Notes: generated by a model not told the origin, from the letters alone. A DNA stretch of 64,000 bases from Trichomonas vaginalis G3 (GCF_026262505.1 NC_067205.1:6882001-6946000), one strand, 5' to 3'. Counted from the stretch's first letter, positions 38,676 through 48,509 are shown. Translations and numbers: made by a program.

Positions 38676-39185
38676 AGTGATCGTAAAATATATGACCTCT
38701 CAAAATTAATTAAAAAAATTCTATTAAGTAAGAAAAATAGTATTCCGGCATATGCTATGTGGTATTTATGAGAAAATTTGATTTGGCATAACTCTCGATT
38801 TTTTTCTTCCAAAAATTTAGACATATTTCCTTGTTGAAAAATAATCCAATTCAAAAGGTAATCATAAATTTAAAAAATATGTATGGAAGGAAAACTTTTA
38901 CAAATTATATAATTGAATAAACATTCATTTTTTCTGAAGATGCCAATTATCGGTCATCAGCCAATCGTTTAAAAATGATGATAAATGTTCTGTCACAATT
39001 ATAGTTAATTATAACTCAGAATTATCGATAAGACCAATTTGAGAACTTTACAATTATCAGAAGATGATTATATCATCATACGATAACATTATCGGAATAT
39101 ACTTATAGCAACGATATAAAACAAAAAGTATTATTATTTATGTCTTGATGTTATTTAAAGAAATGGAAGAAATCTATTTCTAATC
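38676..39185. other. Host intergenic region left of element 2
   Basis: AT-rich, no gene seen. It ends with the left copy of the 6-bp target duplication CTAATC at 39,180-39,185. Confidence 0.7.
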
Positions 39186-39535
39186 AGTAGTAGGATAGGA
39201 TGGGTTTTGTGACTTTTTTTGTAAACGTAAGAATTCATACAATATCGAGCGATTTTGTATCTTTTTTTTAACATATGAAGTAAAAAATGTATGATTCTGA
39301 CGGTTTTTATTCTTACGTTTTTGAATAAATCAAGATTTAAAAAATTTTCAAAATTGTAAGACATTTACACTCAGCCCATACATAATGAAATAAAAAATAT
39401 ATTTATTTATAAATCATTAAAAAATTAACATTATTTTTAAAATAATTTATTTTTTATCTTTTATAAAAGAAGCTATATATATAGATGATGTCAGATATTC
39501 CGCGATTAATTAAACATTGTTTAAATCCTGAATGG
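39186..39535. repeat. Left terminal inverted repeat of element 2
   Basis: About 350 bases, the reverse complement of 55,817-56,163 with about three to five small differences. It starts AGTAGTAGG next to the target duplication and ends at the sequence AAATCCTGAATGG. Confidence 0.95.
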
Positions 39536-39588
39536 GTTAAACTTCAATTTAAAAATGAAGATTGAGTTCAACATAGAACTTTAAGAAA

Positions 39589-39954
39589 CTAATGATTATT
39601 TGAATTTATGAAATCAATTATTTGATTCATTCTTTCTTCAATCTCTTCTATTCTTTTTGTTAAATCATCTATTTTCATTAATGAGGTGATTCTTGATTGA
39701 GGAATAGATTTCAAACTAACCACTCCTTTTATTTTTGAAATTTTGAATCCATCAACTTTAAACATTTTATTCAATTTACACGTTGTCAATTCTTCAAATA
39801 ATTTTTTATTATTAGCATAATAGTCATTAAATTCTTCAACAGATGAAAAAATTTTTATTTCAGTAATTGGTTTAACAACGTTTATTTTTTGTTGAACATT
39901 TTCACTTTCATTTATTTCTTCCTCTGTTTCATTTATTTTTAAAATCTGTTTCAT
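39589..39954 (-). CDS. Element protein with C-terminal coiled coil (121 aa)
   Basis: Starts in a TAAATG context at 39,954 (MKQILKINETEEEINESEN). The acidic N-terminal segment is followed by a globular part (EIKIFSSVEEFNDYYANNKK, MFKVDGFKISKIKGVVSLK) and a C-terminal coiled coil (IDDLTKRIEEIEERMNQI). This is the first gene inside the left terminal repeat. No family recognised. A short protein with a globular part and a coiled coil could be a DNA-binding regulator, but nothing proves it. It is divergent from the amphipathic protein gene at 40,022. Confidence 0.65.
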   Translation of the reverse strand: MKQILKINETEEEINESENVQQKINVVKPITEIKIFSSVEEFNDYYANNKKLFEELTTCKLNKMFKVDGFKISKIKGVVSLKSIPQSRITSLMKIDDLTKRIEEIEERMNQIIDFINSNNH

Positions 39955-40021
39955 TTATCATTAAATAAAAATTAGAATATAAGTGATGAAATATATTTTT
40001 TTAATTAATATTAAATCAGAA

Positions 40022-40258
40022 ATGGCAGCAGGATTCTTTAAAAAATTATGGGATGGAATTAAGAAAGCTGCGGGTTGGGTTCATAAAAAGATTATTAAAC
40101 CCATTGCAAACTTTTTGGCACCAGTAGCGAAAACGGCAGGAACTATCATAGGTGGAGTATTAGGTACTAAAGCAGGTAATCCGGCGATGGGAGCACAAGC
40201 AGGTAACGCAATTGGTGGAATAGCTGAAGGAATACTTAATAAAATAGGAGGTAGATAG
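40022..40258 (+). CDS. Small amphipathic virion-type protein, MAAGFFKKLW (78 aa)
   Basis: Start taken at ATG 40,022 (MAAGFFKKLWDGIKKAAGWV); the frame upstream lacks a good start. The first 30 residues are an amphipathic, basic and aromatic helix. A Gly/Ala-rich hydrophobic segment follows (AGTIIGGVLGTKAGNPAMGA). It is very similar at its N-terminus to the gene at 40,288-40,503 on the opposite strand (MAAGIFKKLWDKVKRGASKV), so the two are an ancient pair in tail-to-tail orientation. The pattern is that of membrane-active capsid proteins. It lies just before the capsid gene region. Confidence 0.65.
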   Translation: MAAGFFKKLWDGIKKAAGWVHKKIIKPIANFLAPVAKTAGTIIGGVLGTKAGNPAMGAQAGNAIGGIAEGILNKIGGR

Positions 40259-40287
40259 TGGAAAAATAAATTATTTTAAAATTATTT

Positions 40288-40503
40288 TTATCTTAGTATC
40301 GGTTGTAGTCTTTGATAAACTTTTTCTCCTTTATTTAAAACTTCTCTTATTGGGGCAGCTTTTGGCGTTATTGATTCAGCAACGTCACTAATTGCTTCTT
40401 TATTCTTAAATATCCAATTTGCTCCCTTCTTCAATGTTTCCCAAACTTTACTCGCTCCTCTTTTTACTTTATCCCACAGTTTCTTAAATATACCTGCAGC
40501 CAT
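40288..40503 (-). CDS. Small amphipathic virion-type protein, MAAGIFKKLW (71 aa)
   Basis: Starts at ATG 40,503 (MAAGIFKKLWDKVKRGASKV). The whole 71-residue product is basic and amphipathic-helical; the first ten residues match the protein at 40,022 except at one position, and the rest differs. It is divergent from the capsid gene region, whose ATG lies 71 bases away. The likely role is membrane penetration or DNA condensation in the particle, by analogy with small basic proteins of adenovirus; this is inference from composition and position. Confidence 0.65.
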   Translation of the reverse strand: MAAGIFKKLWDKVKRGASKVWETLKKGANWIFKNKEAISDVAESITPKAAPIREVLNKGEKVYQRLQPILR

Positions 40504-40573
40504 AGTTGATTATTTCATTAAAATTAAAAATTCATTTCCATCTTTTAATTTTGATTTTTTTATTTATTAATAA

Positions 40574-42213
40574 ATGACGACTAACTATTTAGTGCCAAAC
40601 ACTAAACCGATTAATGGAAATGTATTTCATTCATTCGAAAAGATAAATGAAATATTCGCAAAGAATGACGGTAGAAGATATTATAGAGAACTTGAAAGTT
40701 CATGCTATGACTCTGATGCTCCATATTTTGATGATAAACAAACTCATTTAAGAATTACAAACCCAGCTCATGATGTGAACCAATTAGGTGACACATATAT
40801 TAAACGCAAAGTTAAAGCAACTCTAGTTTCAAATAAAGCTTTCACATGTGATGCCGCTTTTAAATGCATGCGTTTATTCGTTGGTTACAAATCATCAAAT
40901 CAAAACTTTAAACAATTAGAAGTAGAAACCGAAAGAGGTGATGCCGGTTATCTTCAGATGGATTGCGCCCGTGAATCTTTCGCATTTGCAACATATAAAC
41001 CAAAATCAGAAAGGAAAGTTAAAAAGTTTGTTCATTCGTTATATAATAATGTTCAAAAATATGATAACTCGGTATGTGGTAAATATATTGACCCTTCAGA
41101 AGTTTTCAAGAAAGCAAATGAAGAAGTTGATGTCACTTTTGATATGATTATTCCGGTAAATGATTTGTTAGCATTTCAGGCGTTCGATGATTATCCTAAA
41201 TCATTTGGTGATATCATTCTTAATATTATGTTTTCAGGGATACTTTAGTATTTTGTCAGGTTGACCCGTTAAGAGTTGCTGATTTACAAAATTACGTTTA
41301 TGAAAAGATAACTGATGAAAATTATGAAAAGATTATGAATCATGTTTATAAATATGATCGCAAATTCCAACAAATCGGACTTCCTGCCAAATTAATTACA
41401 AGCTTAGCCGCTACATCTGCTGACGCAACAGTTGATGACGTTATTATTTCATGCACAAAGATGGAAGTTTTAGAGGATAAATGCATTACACCAGGATACG
41501 GTTTAATTGAAGAATCAGTTAAAGCAATACCACGTTTATTTAGTAAGGAAGATCCATTCATGATTCCAGCTCAACATATTGACGTTCGTTCACTAAATGG
41601 AGGTTGCATCTCTCCTGAAGGTATCAGCTCAGATTTCTCATACGCCCTTCATAATGTTACAGATGTTGTGTTAACATTTCCGAAGAATGCAATGCAAAGA
41701 ACGGTTTTAGAAAATCCAATGCTTCGAGGTCTTCAGGTCACTATAGATTCCAGAAACTTCCCCGATCAAGCGATGACCACAGTGGGCGACATATTCTTTA
41801 CACGTATGCTTCAAGCTTCTGATTTAGATGGAGTGAATGAATGCACAGAAGAATACGAGGACTCATTAACTAGACCACTGAATGATGATGATGGCACGCC
41901 ATTAGCTAGAACATGGAAAGACCAAACTTCATTCTTATGCACTATTCCAGTTCAACGTGATGGAGCGGGTATATTCTTTGATGGATTAGAAACTTTCAAC
42001 TCACAAGTTACAGTACAAGTGAAAGCTTATCCAATCATTCAGGGTGAAAATGACACTTACTGTTCAAAGGTGACAAATCCTCCTCAGGTTTGGTTTACTA
42101 GGACTACATATTGGACATGGACACCGGACGAAGGTTTGAAATATCATCCAACAGGTACACCACCACAGTATAGAAGTTCATATGATGAAATATTGATGAA
42201 TAGAAATGTTTAA
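40574..42213 (+). pseudogene. Polinton major capsid protein region of element 2, broken
   Basis: Starts in a TAAATG context (MTTNYLVPNTKPINGNVFHS). The region has the length and beta-rich pattern of the Polinton double jelly-roll capsid protein, with VTFDMIIPVNDLLAFQAF in the first half and later RTWKDQTSFLCTIPVQRDG and TWTPDEGLKYHPTG. The homologous region of element 1 lies at 2,959-4,566. The capsid shell would be built from it. The region looks broken, with about one break. The call is by pattern and gene order. Confidence 0.75.
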
Positions 42214-42237
42214 AATTATAAATTTATTTTTGATTAA

Positions 42238-43065
42238 ATGGATTTAAATTCATCCACCCCTTATGAAGAATTAGCAGGAGTATATAATACATACGTAGAT
42301 GATATGATTAATGAAGCATTGAGTGATAATAGAAATGCTCTATCTAAGGAAAAATTAATGAAAATTCCATATTCTGAATGTTACTTAAATTCAATCACTG
42401 CAGCAATTGGTAAACAAAATAAAGGTAAAACATTAACGATATTAAAACAAATTATCATTATTGCTAACACTTCCCCCTATTCACATGTGTTAATTTATAT
42501 CAACCGTTCAGGTTCACCTTCAGATGATACATTTGAATCTTTAAAGCATTTAATCAAAATTCCAATTATTTATTTATCACAAGAAGAAGCAGAAGATTAT
42601 TTAAAAAACTTTTTAATGTATAAAGAATTATATAATACAATCAAGAAGCAAGGATTAGAGGATAAAATTATTGATAAACAACGGGATGAATTATTTGAAA
42701 CACTTTCTATTTCAAATTTTGATAGAGAATTTTTGCATTCACTCATTTTTCTAGATGATGCAGTGAAATCAAAACTAATAACAAATGAGAAATCATATTT
42801 TAATCAGTTATTAACTCAATGTCGACACATTCAGTGTTCATTCTTTATGGCTGTTCAATATTTCAAAGCATTAAGCACAAACATTAAATCAAATCTATCA
42901 ACACTTTTCATTTTCAGTGGGTTTAGTCGTCAACAGTTGAACGTTATGCTTTATCAAGTGAATTTACCAATGAGCATTAATGAACTTTACACACAACATC
43001 AGCAATTAGGTGAACATGGAAAAATAATAGTTGATTTAAATAAAGGAAGTGTTAAATTTGATTAA
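42238..43065 (+). CDS. A32-like (FtsK/HerA) genome-packaging ATPase
   Basis: Starts in the context GATTAAATG, 24 bases after the capsid region (MDLNSSTPYEELAGVYNTYV). The 275-residue product has a Walker A loop (IGKQNKGKTLTILKQ, about residues 58-72), a Walker B strand with two acids (SLIFLDDAVKS, about 167-177) and a following strand QCSFFMAVQYFKALS. This is the ATPase that packages element DNA into the capsid. It looks whole. It has the same order relative to the capsid region as in many Polintons and is a distant homolog of the one at 8,749-9,624. Confidence 0.85.
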   Translation: MDLNSSTPYEELAGVYNTYVDDMINEALSDNRNALSKEKLMKIPYSECYLNSITAAIGKQNKGKTLTILKQIIIIANTSPYSHVLIYINRSGSPSDDTFESLKHLIKIPIIYLSQEEAEDYLKNFLMYKELYNTIKKQGLEDKIIDKQRDELFETLSISNFDREFLHSLIFLDDAVKSKLITNEKSYFNQLLTQCRHIQCSFFMAVQYFKALSTNIKSNLSTLFIFSGFSRQQLNVMLYQVNLPMSINELYTQHQQLGEHGKIIVDLNKGSVKFD

Positions 43066-43105
43066 CTTTTTATAATTAATTTTTATTTTTTATTTATCAT
43101 TAAAC

Positions 43106-44005
43106 ATGACAGAAATGGTAAATCTTCTACAGTTTCCATTAAAACAAGGGACAAACAAAAAGGGTGCATATAATAGAACTATGAAAGTTCCTGATGGAAT
43201 GAAAGAATTAGTTCATATTGTTGCTGGTCTTCAAAAAGATGTTAAACAAATGAGAAATGTTTTAACATTACCAGAAGCTCAAGCATATGCCAAACGTCAT
43301 GGTCCAAATTGGGAAGCACACGAAGCAGACATTACGGGTCCAAATGGAAAACCTGATGGTATAAATGAAGTTTTCGTTACTGATGGTCAAGGTAATATTA
43401 AAGTCATAAATGGTTACAAATTAACTATATCTGATTATCCTAAACGTAAAGCATATAATGAACGTTATCCTATGCAATTTGATGAAAATGGAAAAGCTGT
43501 TAAACAATACATTGGAGAAGGTGAAAATGGTCCAATTAATTCATACCGTCCTAATCCATATTCTTATTTCAATGAAGAATTAAATGCTATTGAAGAGGGA
43601 CCGGATGGATTACCACGATATTCTAACCAGTTTGATGGTCAATATGCAAATATTAGACCTGAAATTTCAGCTAAGAAATTCTTTAAAGTTGCTTTATTCG
43701 ATCCAGTTTTCGCAAATGTTAAAGATGAACTTAAACAGCAATTCCAACCAATTATAGTAGCAAGAATTGCATCAGGTGCTTTATCTCAAGCATTCAAAGA
43801 TTTAATTAAGAAACCATTATATCAGCAACGAGGTTTAACTTATGATTTAGTTAAGGAATCAGATAAAAGAAAATTTGAGAAATCAGATGATTATAAGAAT
43901 GCAATTAATGAATATATTAGGTCTATTAATTACGATGAAACAGCTAAAAATCAACTTCATGAACAAATACAGGGAATAATAGATTCAAAAGTTCCAGCAA
44001 AATAA
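43106..44005 (+). CDS. Element protein of unknown function (299 aa)
   Basis: Starts at ATG 43,106 ([20 protein letters not shown]), 40 bases after the ATPase gene. It has a helical N-terminal part ([20 protein letters not shown]), a middle part rich in Gly, Asn, Pro and Asp ([40 protein letters not shown]) and a helical C-terminal part. No membrane segment. Its place in a row of morphogenesis genes, all on the plus strand, suggests a structural protein. I do not recognise the family; the large first protein of element 1 has a similar place next to the capsid gene but no clear likeness. Confidence 0.7.
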   Translation: MTEMVNLLQFPLKQGTNKKGAYNRTMKVPDGMKELVHIVAGLQKDVKQMRNVLTLPEAQAYAKRHGPNWEAHEADITGPNGKPDGINEVFVTDGQGNIKVINGYKLTISDYPKRKAYNERYPMQFDENGKAVKQYIGEGENGPINSYRPNPYSYFNEELNAIEEGPDGLPRYSNQFDGQYANIRPEISAKKFFKVALFDPVFANVKDELKQQFQPIIVARIASGALSQAFKDLIKKPLYQQRGLTYDLVKESDKRKFEKSDDYKNAINEYIRSINYDETAKNQLHEQIQGIIDSKVPAK

Positions 44006-44037
44006 AAGTTTAAATATATTTTTTTATTCGATTATAA

Positions 44038-44709
44038 ATGAGAAGACGTTTCACTAGTCAAAAGAACACTAACGCAAAAGCAGAGATTATGGTTGGTTAT
44101 AACGTAAATGATGATAAATCACGAATTATTCAAAATGTTAAAGTTAATGTTAGCCCCGAATTAACAAGGTCAGCAACTCAACCAAATTTATTAACTCGTG
44201 ACTTACCGAAAAAGGAGGAGGAGGAGCAAAATAAAGAAGATGGAGACCCAATCATTTTATCTGAACCCGGTAAAGAACCTGTTGAAATTCCCACTTATCC
44301 AACATACCCCCCGCCTCTTTCATCAAACATCGAGAACCCATATAAAATAGACATTAATTCTGAATTAATGAAAATTTACCGTGATATAATAATTAATAAG
44401 TATGATTCAATAATAAATTTAATTGATCAATCCGATTTAATTATTTTACCTTATGAATCATTAATTCACATTATCGCCATTCTTTGTGATGTTCAAGATT
44501 CAGACGTTAAGATTCAATTTTTCATAGATGATGAGGTTTCATGCTGCGGAACAGTTGCAAAAATAAATCCTATAAAGGATATTAGCACAATTAAGATATC
44601 AAAGAACGGAACAACAACTGAACTTCATTTAACATATAATGATATTTATAATAAAATAGTTGATGAATATAAAATATCACTTGAAAAATTCTTTGTTAAG
44701 GCTATTTAA
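44038..44709 (+). CDS. Conserved Polinton protein with Cys-Cys-Gly motif (223 aa)
   Basis: Starts in a TATAAATG context (MRRRFTSQKNTNAKAEIMVG). The first 95 residues are basic, then Glu/Pro-rich and probably disordered; the rest is a globular domain with LIILPYESLIHIIAILC, VKIQFFIDDEVSCCGTVAKI and GTTTELHLTYNDIYNKIVDE. This pattern, with the Cys-Cys-Gly in the same place, is shared with the 172-aa protein at 4,945-5,463 of element 1. The family thus belongs to the shared core of two otherwise diverged elements. Function unknown. The 3' end overlaps the convergent gene by four bases. Confidence 0.75.
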   Translation: MRRRFTSQKNTNAKAEIMVGYNVNDDKSRIIQNVKVNVSPELTRSATQPNLLTRDLPKKEEEEQNKEDGDPIILSEPGKEPVEIPTYPTYPPPLSSNIENPYKIDINSELMKIYRDIIINKYDSIINLIDQSDLIILPYESLIHIIAILCDVQDSDVKIQFFIDDEVSCCGTVAKINPIKDISTIKISKNGTTTELHLTYNDIYNKIVDEYKISLEKFFVKAI

Positions 44710-45185
44710 TATTCAAGCATTAACATTATCGAATAATAATCCTTTGAATCATAATCAATAATAATTGACCTTTCACCAGTTTCTATCGTTTGTTTTATTT
44801 CTTTTTGTTCCCCACTATCCGGATCGGTCATTGTAATTGTTTTTGTTATAGTATCTGCTTTATCTTTAACTTCAATCTTTTTTCCATCGGGATATTTAAA
44901 CCAAAATTCCAAAAATTCGATATTGTCAATCTGTTCATATTTTAATCTATCAATTACATTTTTAATACCATCTGAAAATCTTATGAAATGGTCATTATAT
45001 GGGTTTGATTGAACTAAATTTGAATGAAGTGAAATATAACCTGTTGATGAATATGACACTGACTCATATTTTCTGAAAACACTAAAATTTATAACATGAA
45101 TGAATTTCTTATTCGTTGAATTTATGAATTCTTGAGGTAATCTTATTCTAGTTTTATTTATCACTGGAAAATAACGCTTTACCAT
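44706..45185 (-). CDS. Element protein, beta-rich, possible minor capsid protein (159 aa)
   Basis: Start taken at ATG 45,185 (MVKRYFPVINKTRIRLPQEF), because an upstream start would overlap the divergent neighbour. The sequence alternates short strands (KFIHVINFSVFRKYESVSYS, STGYISLHSNLVQSNPYNDH) and has two acidic loops. The pattern YISLHSNLV loosely recalls a strand conserved in penton-type proteins. It may be a minor capsid protein, but the neighbour at 45,205 is an equally good candidate for the penton. It is divergent from that gene with only 19 bases between the ATGs. Confidence 0.6.
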   Translation of the reverse strand: MVKRYFPVINKTRIRLPQEFINSTNKKFIHVINFSVFRKYESVSYSSTGYISLHSNLVQSNPYNDHFIRFSDGIKNVIDRLKYEQIDNIEFLEFWFKYPDGKKIEVKDKADTITKTITMTDPDSGEQKEIKQTIETGERSIIIDYDSKDYYSIMLMLEY

Positions 45186-45204
45186 ATTTTTAATCGTAAT
45201 AAAA

Positions 45205-45915
45205 ATGTCAATTATCAATATTATTTCGAATAATAGCTGTGAATTAAATTTAACAGTTAGCGGAATTTATAATGTTACTCTCGTTTCTGTGAGTGGTAAA
45301 TTTAATCCCATTCTTTTAGACCCTTCAGATTATATATCATTTATTAAAGATGACCTTGAAAAAACGTATGATATGTATATAAATAATGTGATAGCGAAAT
45401 GGGATATTAACATGATTTTAAGTTATTTAAATGAATCATTTATCGTATGGTATGAAGAAAATTTTAAATCAAAACCTGATAAACTTTTTGAACTTGATGA
45501 AATAAATAACCTTATTAAATTCCCGCTGAAAATTAAATTTTGTACTCCTCATCTTCGTTCATTGTTGGGGATATTAAATTTTGAAAAAGATGTTGGGGAT
45601 GTTTTGTATTCTGACACTGGTTCCAATTTCATTTTAATCAAATGTGATAAAGTTAATACCCCAATGAGATTTTCACATCAAACATTAGACCCTAACTCTT
45701 ACCCATCAATACAAAACATTTTATCCATCAACTTAAACACATTTTCTTTATCATATCCGTTTCAATTATCCGGGAATTCATTTATTCTTCATTCAAAAGA
45801 TTTATCAAATATTAAATTTAGAATAACTGACCTATTTGATTGTGATTTAGAATTTATGAATGAAATATTATGGCAATTTCAAATAGAGAAAATAGCTGAT
45901 GAGATAACGGATTAA
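45205..45915 (+). CDS. Penton-like minor capsid protein candidate (236 aa)
   Basis: Starts at ATG 45,205 (MSIINIISNNSCELNLTVSG). A beta-rich N-terminal part, a helical insertion around residues 60-110 and a beta-rich C-terminal half are visible. The C-terminal half has FILIKCDKV, ILSINLNTFS and IKFRITDLFDCDLEF in the same order as the related strands of the protein at 5,724-6,521 in element 1. The last strand pattern is common in Polinton penton proteins. It would close the capsid vertices. The evidence is a visual alignment of weakly similar sequences, so confidence is moderate. Confidence 0.5.
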   Translation: MSIINIISNNSCELNLTVSGIYNVTLVSVSGKFNPILLDPSDYISFIKDDLEKTYDMYINNVIAKWDINMILSYLNESFIVWYEENFKSKPDKLFELDEINNLIKFPLKIKFCTPHLRSLLGILNFEKDVGDVLYSDTGSNFILIKCDKVNTPMRFSHQTLDPNSYPSIQNILSINLNTFSLSYPFQLSGNSFILHSKDLSNIKFRITDLFDCDLEFMNEILWQFQIEKIADEITD

Positions 45916-45939
45916 ATATTTATTTTTAAATCATAATAA

Positions 45940-46446
45940 ATGATTAAACAACAGCAACCACAACAACTTAAGGCGCAAAGCGCCCAGGTCCTTCAGACCA
46001 TTACATACGCCATATATGCATATAATTCAAAGACGGCAGAACAAACGCAAAGGTTGAAATATGGAGATTTGGAGATAGTATTGAAAAATGACCGCTTCGA
46101 ATTCGTTTGCAAAGGTGGTGCAGTGATATCAAATATAAAAGAAATTTTATTTATGAATTCTAAAATTAAAGGAATAACGGATGATATAACATCAATTCCA
46201 CCAGAAGAACAGAGATATTACGCATTAAATGCATTTCCTAAAGTTTTGAAGATTGGAAGATTTAATTTAAATGAGGAATTCATAGAAGGTTTCCTAAACG
46301 ACATAATGAAGAAGGTGGATAAGGAATATGTGGATAGTGAGTTAGAGAAGAAAGCAGATAAGGAATACGTTAATACTGAATTAAATAAGAATTTTTTATT
46401 TATGTTGTCAAAATGTCATGTTGTCATCATTTTTAAGAGAAGTTAA
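45940..46446 (+). CDS. Fibre-like protein with coiled-coil shaft repeats (168 aa)
   Basis: Starts in the context AATAAATG (MIKQQQPQQLKAQSAQVLQT). After a globular part of about 120 residues comes the shaft-like repeat KKVDKEYVDSELEKKADKEY, which resembles the ADK-x-YV repeats of the fibre-like region in element 1. The last 20 residues are hydrophobic and basic and do not look like a fibre tip, so the protein may be cut short. A GC-rich pair of hairpins lies inside the gene at 45,972-45,999. A 21-bp piece of it is shared with the integrase gene. Confidence 0.55.
   Translation: MIKQQQPQQLKAQSAQVLQTITYAIYAYNSKTAEQTQRLKYGDLEIVLKNDRFEFVCKGGAVISNIKEILFMNSKIKGITDDITSIPPEEQRYYALNAFPKVLKIGRFNLNEEFIEGFLNDIMKKVDKEYVDSELEKKADKEYVNTELNKNFLFMLSKCHVVIIFKRS
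45972..45999. repeat. Pair of GC-rich hairpins inside the fibre-like gene
   Basis: GGCGCAAAGCGCC (45,972-45,984) and GGTCCTTCAGACC (45,987-45,999) are adjacent perfect hairpins. The second, with its neighbours (21 bases in all), recurs in the integrase gene at 47,984-48,004 in the same coding frame, encoding AQVLQT. Confidence 0.75.
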
Positions 46447-46487
46447 TTGACATGGTAGCACATGGTAACATGGTAGCACTGAAAAAA

Positions 46488-46808
46488 TTAAATTTGGATT
46501 GAGTTTAAAAATTCATCTTTATTAAATTCATCTCTTCCAATCAATTTATTTATTCTATTAAATTCTTTTATTTTTGCTTCACTCAGTTTAAGGATTGAAC
46601 GGTAAGTTTCTAATTTTTCGATTATTTCTTTCCTCTCTTTATCGTTTTCAATTACTTTAGTTTTATGGGCATCAGCCCCGCCGCATTGCGGCTTCTTTTT
46701 GTAATAGCATATTTTTGATTTAATTCTGTTTAGTTTCTTTTTATATTCATCGTCTGGACTCTGAATCTTAATTGAATCAGGACTCTTGGATGCTTTGTTG
46801 TCACTCAT
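46488..46808 (-). CDS. Small Lys-rich element protein (106 aa)
   Basis: Starts at ATG 46,808 (MSDNKASKSPDSIKIQSPDD). It is rich in Lys and helical, with a coiled-coil-like second half (KEIIEKLETYRSILKLSEAK). The middle has an odd segment (KKKPQCGGADAHK) encoded by two adjacent GC-rich hairpins at 46,668-46,692. It is tandem with the integrase gene on the same strand, 20 bases downstream of it. Function unknown; a DNA-binding or scaffold role fits the charge but is not shown. Confidence 0.6.
   Translation of the reverse strand: MSDNKASKSPDSIKIQSPDDEYKKKLNRIKSKICYYKKKPQCGGADAHKTKVIENDKERKEIIEKLETYRSILKLSEAKIKEFNRINKLIGRDEFNKDEFLNSIQI
46668..46692. repeat. Pair of GC-rich hairpins inside a small element gene
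   Basis: GGGCATCAGCCC (46,668-46,679) and GCCGCATTGCGGC (46,680-46,692) are directly adjacent perfect hairpins. They are in frame in the host gene and contrast with its AT-rich surroundings. Confidence 0.75.
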
Positions 46809-46827
46809 TTCTTACGAAATAAAAAAA

Positions 46828-48363
46828 TTAAATATTATTTAAATATAATGGAGTAATAAAATAAATCGGAATTTCTGTTAATTTATTGTTAACCTCAACT
46901 AATACATTACCGTTAATATATCTAACAAATTCAGCTATTGTGTCAAATCTTCGTCTTCTTTTTGTCATTGATTTATCAGTTTTTCCATAATCGAGATGAA
47001 TCAAAACTTTATCCCCTTGTTTAAAATTCATGAGCCCTGAATTAATTTGTTCACGTTTAACATCATTTAACCTTTCCATTTGCTTTCTAATATATCCCCA
47101 TTCTTTTGAAATATCATTTTTCATTTCCACTGGTTTCATGTTTATAGTTCTATGCCATGTATTATTGTAATAATATACTAACTGCTGTATGACGGAGTCA
47201 TGATTTCCATCCCAGTATATCTGGCCGTTAACCCCTAACGCATCTCTAAGAGTTCTCATTACCGCATCAACTATTTTATTATGAAACGTATATGGAGAGG
47301 ATGAAAAGAAAAAATTAATTTGTGGGAAATAATGAGCCATAGCTGCCTGAAATCCTTTATCACCATCACCCCTTATATTATCTACTCTTTCATGATCTAG
47401 TAAGTATTGTATAGCTCTTCTTGTTTCCTGTTCTGTTTTCCCTTTCACTGGAATGCAATATAAATATCTGGTGTTAATGTTAATGGCGAATAAATAAGTA
47501 ACGTTTCCTTTTGAATATTCCAGATGATCGATTTCATATGAATATGGATATGGAGCAAATGAAGGGCGACTAAATTTTTCCTTTAACGGTTGAATTTTCG
47601 GGTCAATTGGTTTATTTAATATCTTGAAATCCTTTTTAAAATCTTTTTGCTTCTTTAATGTTTGAAATGGATATAATAAAGTGAATGATGAAGGATTAAC
47701 TGAAGGAGGAGGAGGTACTGTCGTTGGAGGTTTTGGTGTTGTAAGTGGTTTAATTTTATCTGCTTTGATTTTGGATGATGAAGTTTTGGATTTCATTCCT
47801 CCCTTCATTAATTCTGGATGTATTCTATTCATTTGTTTTAAATATACTGTATATAAAGGTTTGATATACTTTCCCGCTTCGAGTTTATGTTGAAGGATGA
47901 ATTCCAAAAGTTGATCTTCATTTAAAAGTCGGGCTGAATATGGTTTAACTAATGAGTCATAAATTAAAGCTTGTGCATCATTTATGGTCTGAAGGACCTG
48001 GGCGTTTTGCACCTTTTGTTTTTGTTCCTTTGGCTTTTGCGGCTCAGGATTATATAATTTATATAATTCATCAATATCTTCTTCTGTTAATACTTTATTT
48101 TTGAAATCTTTCAACTGTTTAAGTTGTGATTTAGTTTTTCCCTTTGTATATTCATTATTTTTAATTTTGTCTTTAATTTTAGAAATTATTTTATCATGAT
48201 ATTTCAAAATTTCATTTTTATAATACGGATAATAATAATCCATATCATCACCCGTTATATTGTTATTATGTTTTTGGAGATATGATTTTAATTCATAATA
48301 AGTAAGAAAATTTTGATAAAGTACTAAATCATCAATTAAATTTTCTAAATCTGTGTTATCCAT
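46828..48363 (-). CDS. Retroviral-type (rve) integrase of element 2 (511 aa)
   Basis: Starts in a TATAAATG context at 48,363 (MDNTDLENLIDDLVLYQNFL). A helical N-terminal part of about 270 residues, with a Pro-rich linker (PKPPTTVPPPPSVNPSS), leads to the RNase H-like core. There the first Asp is in YSYEIDHLEYSKGN, the second in DNIRGDGDKGF, and the third acidic position is Asp in FHNKIVDAVMRTLRDALG. A beta-rich C-terminal domain ends the protein (FDTIAEFVRYINGNVLVEVN). It looks whole. The enzyme would insert the element with its 6-bp target duplication. Element 1 has a homologous region at 18,675-19,635 with the same third Asp. Confidence 0.9.
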   Translation of the reverse strand: MDNTDLENLIDDLVLYQNFLTYYELKSYLQKHNNNITGDDMDYYYPYYKNEILKYHDKIISKIKDKIKNNEYTKGKTKSQLKQLKDFKNKVLTEEDIDELYKLYNPEPQKPKEQKQKVQNAQVLQTINDAQALIYDSLVKPYSARLLNEDQLLEFILQHKLEAGKYIKPLYTVYLKQMNRIHPELMKGGMKSKTSSSKIKADKIKPLTTPKPPTTVPPPPSVNPSSFTLLYPFQTLKKQKDFKKDFKILNKPIDPKIQPLKEKFSRPSFAPYPYSYEIDHLEYSKGNVTYLFAININTRYLYCIPVKGKTEQETRRAIQYLLDHERVDNIRGDGDKGFQAAMAHYFPQINFFFSSSPYTFHNKIVDAVMRTLRDALGVNGQIYWDGNHDSVIQQLVYYYNNTWHRTINMKPVEMKNDISKEWGYIRKQMERLNDVKREQINSGLMNFKQGDKVLIHLDYGKTDKSMTKRRRRFDTIAEFVRYINGNVLVEVNNKLTEIPIYFITPLYLNNI

Positions 48364-48509
48364 TTATATAAAAATAAAATAAATGTTTAAGGGTGCCCAC
48401 CTCTTTGAATCATAGTATCAAAACCATTATTTACATATTGAATCGCATCATTAACGGTTCCTTTTGTCTCTTCTGTGGCATTTTATTAAAAATAAAATTT
48501 TAAATTGTA

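Noticed and set aside
48390-48483. Short minus-strand coding-like stretch between the integrase gene and mariner A
   Set aside because: It ends in QRGGHP but has no ATG and only about 28 codons; too short to call.
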